A DNA stretch of 64,000 nt, from NCBI GenBank assembly GCA_037178675.1, contig JAYMGJ010000161.1, forward strand, positions 31,622 to 95,621, read 5' to 3'. Below are positions 63,718-64,000 of this stretch, piece after piece. This stretch comes from Scleroderma bovista. Taxonomy: Eukaryota > Basidiomycota > Agaricomycetes > Boletales > Sclerodermataceae. Below the pieces are notes generated by a model, which saw only the letters and a list, made by a program, of their open reading frames with translations, ran no database searches and was not told the origin of the DNA. Numbering within the stretch: position 1 is the first letter of the stretch; each line of letters opens with the position of its first letter. A program made the position numbers and the translations under genes.

Positions 63718-64000
63718 TCAGTTGGTTGTAATCCATAGTCTCACTCCAATCCAGACGTGATATATGAGATCACAATCTTTTCGAACAGTCCTAGCTACGT
63801 AGTACTGGTAGATACAACTGTGGCACCTGCGTTTGTTCCATTTACCATTGAATCCTTGGAGCAGACGCACGATATGTCCGTTGCAAAAAAATATATTGCT
63901 GGCCTAGTGTACAGGGCTGGTAGATACTGAAAGACAAGAATCAACGGTCGGAAAGATACCTGGGGCGAGTATCAGCAATACACACATCACGCTCTGGTTC

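Overview
The window reads as nuclear DNA of a filamentous basidiomycete, most likely an Agaricomycete. Genes are split by many short GT-AG introns of roughly 45 to 60 nt, conserved fungal proteins can be followed across them, and the mobile elements belong to families typical of that class (Plavaka, KDZ, hAT, a Crypton-type tyrosine recombinase). Species cannot be named. Coordinates of multi-exon genes span the whole locus; I spliced them by eye from splice sites and reading frame. Spliced lengths are stated only where the frame closes exactly.

Region 1 to 31.6 kb is gene-dense and conserved. In order it holds: the 3' end of an unknown gene; an EOS1-like membrane protein (-); the spliceosomal DEAH helicase PRP2/DHX16 (-); 2.8 kb with no gene I can support; a single-pass membrane protein (-); PEX8 ending in SKL (+); a conserved unknown (-); two tandem 4-coumarate-CoA-ligase-like enzymes, both ending in SKL (+); a DeSI-thioredoxin-PUL fusion (+); carnitine acetyltransferase with a presequence-like first exon (+); a Zn2Cys6 transcription factor (+); and the CCR4-NOT deadenylase CAF1/POP2 (+). 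PEX8, the two ligases and carnitine acetyltransferase all point to peroxisomal acyl-CoA metabolism, which may be a functional neighbourhood.

Region 33.7 to 38.1 kb is a BZZ1 gene (F-BAR, C1, two SH3) cut by a 1,451-bp hAT element with matching terminal inverted repeats and a perfect 8-bp target-site duplication (CGTCCAAC). The frame reads continuously if the element and one copy of the duplication are ignored. This is the clearest unusual event in the window. A small secreted double-psi beta-barrel protein follows.

Region 39.2 to 64 kb is repeat-rich. It holds a nearly complete Plavaka transposase (-), a hypothetical ORF and a DUF6532-like gene (+), a frameshifted PRP19 copy, a PIN/XPG-like gene that has lost catalytic acidic residues, a Crypton-type tyrosine recombinase with a GCR1_C-like C terminus, a GPI-anchored Kre9/Knh1-like protein (-) and an apparently intact KDZ transposase preceded by degenerate tandem repeats. 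I recognised no rRNA, tRNA or CRISPR.
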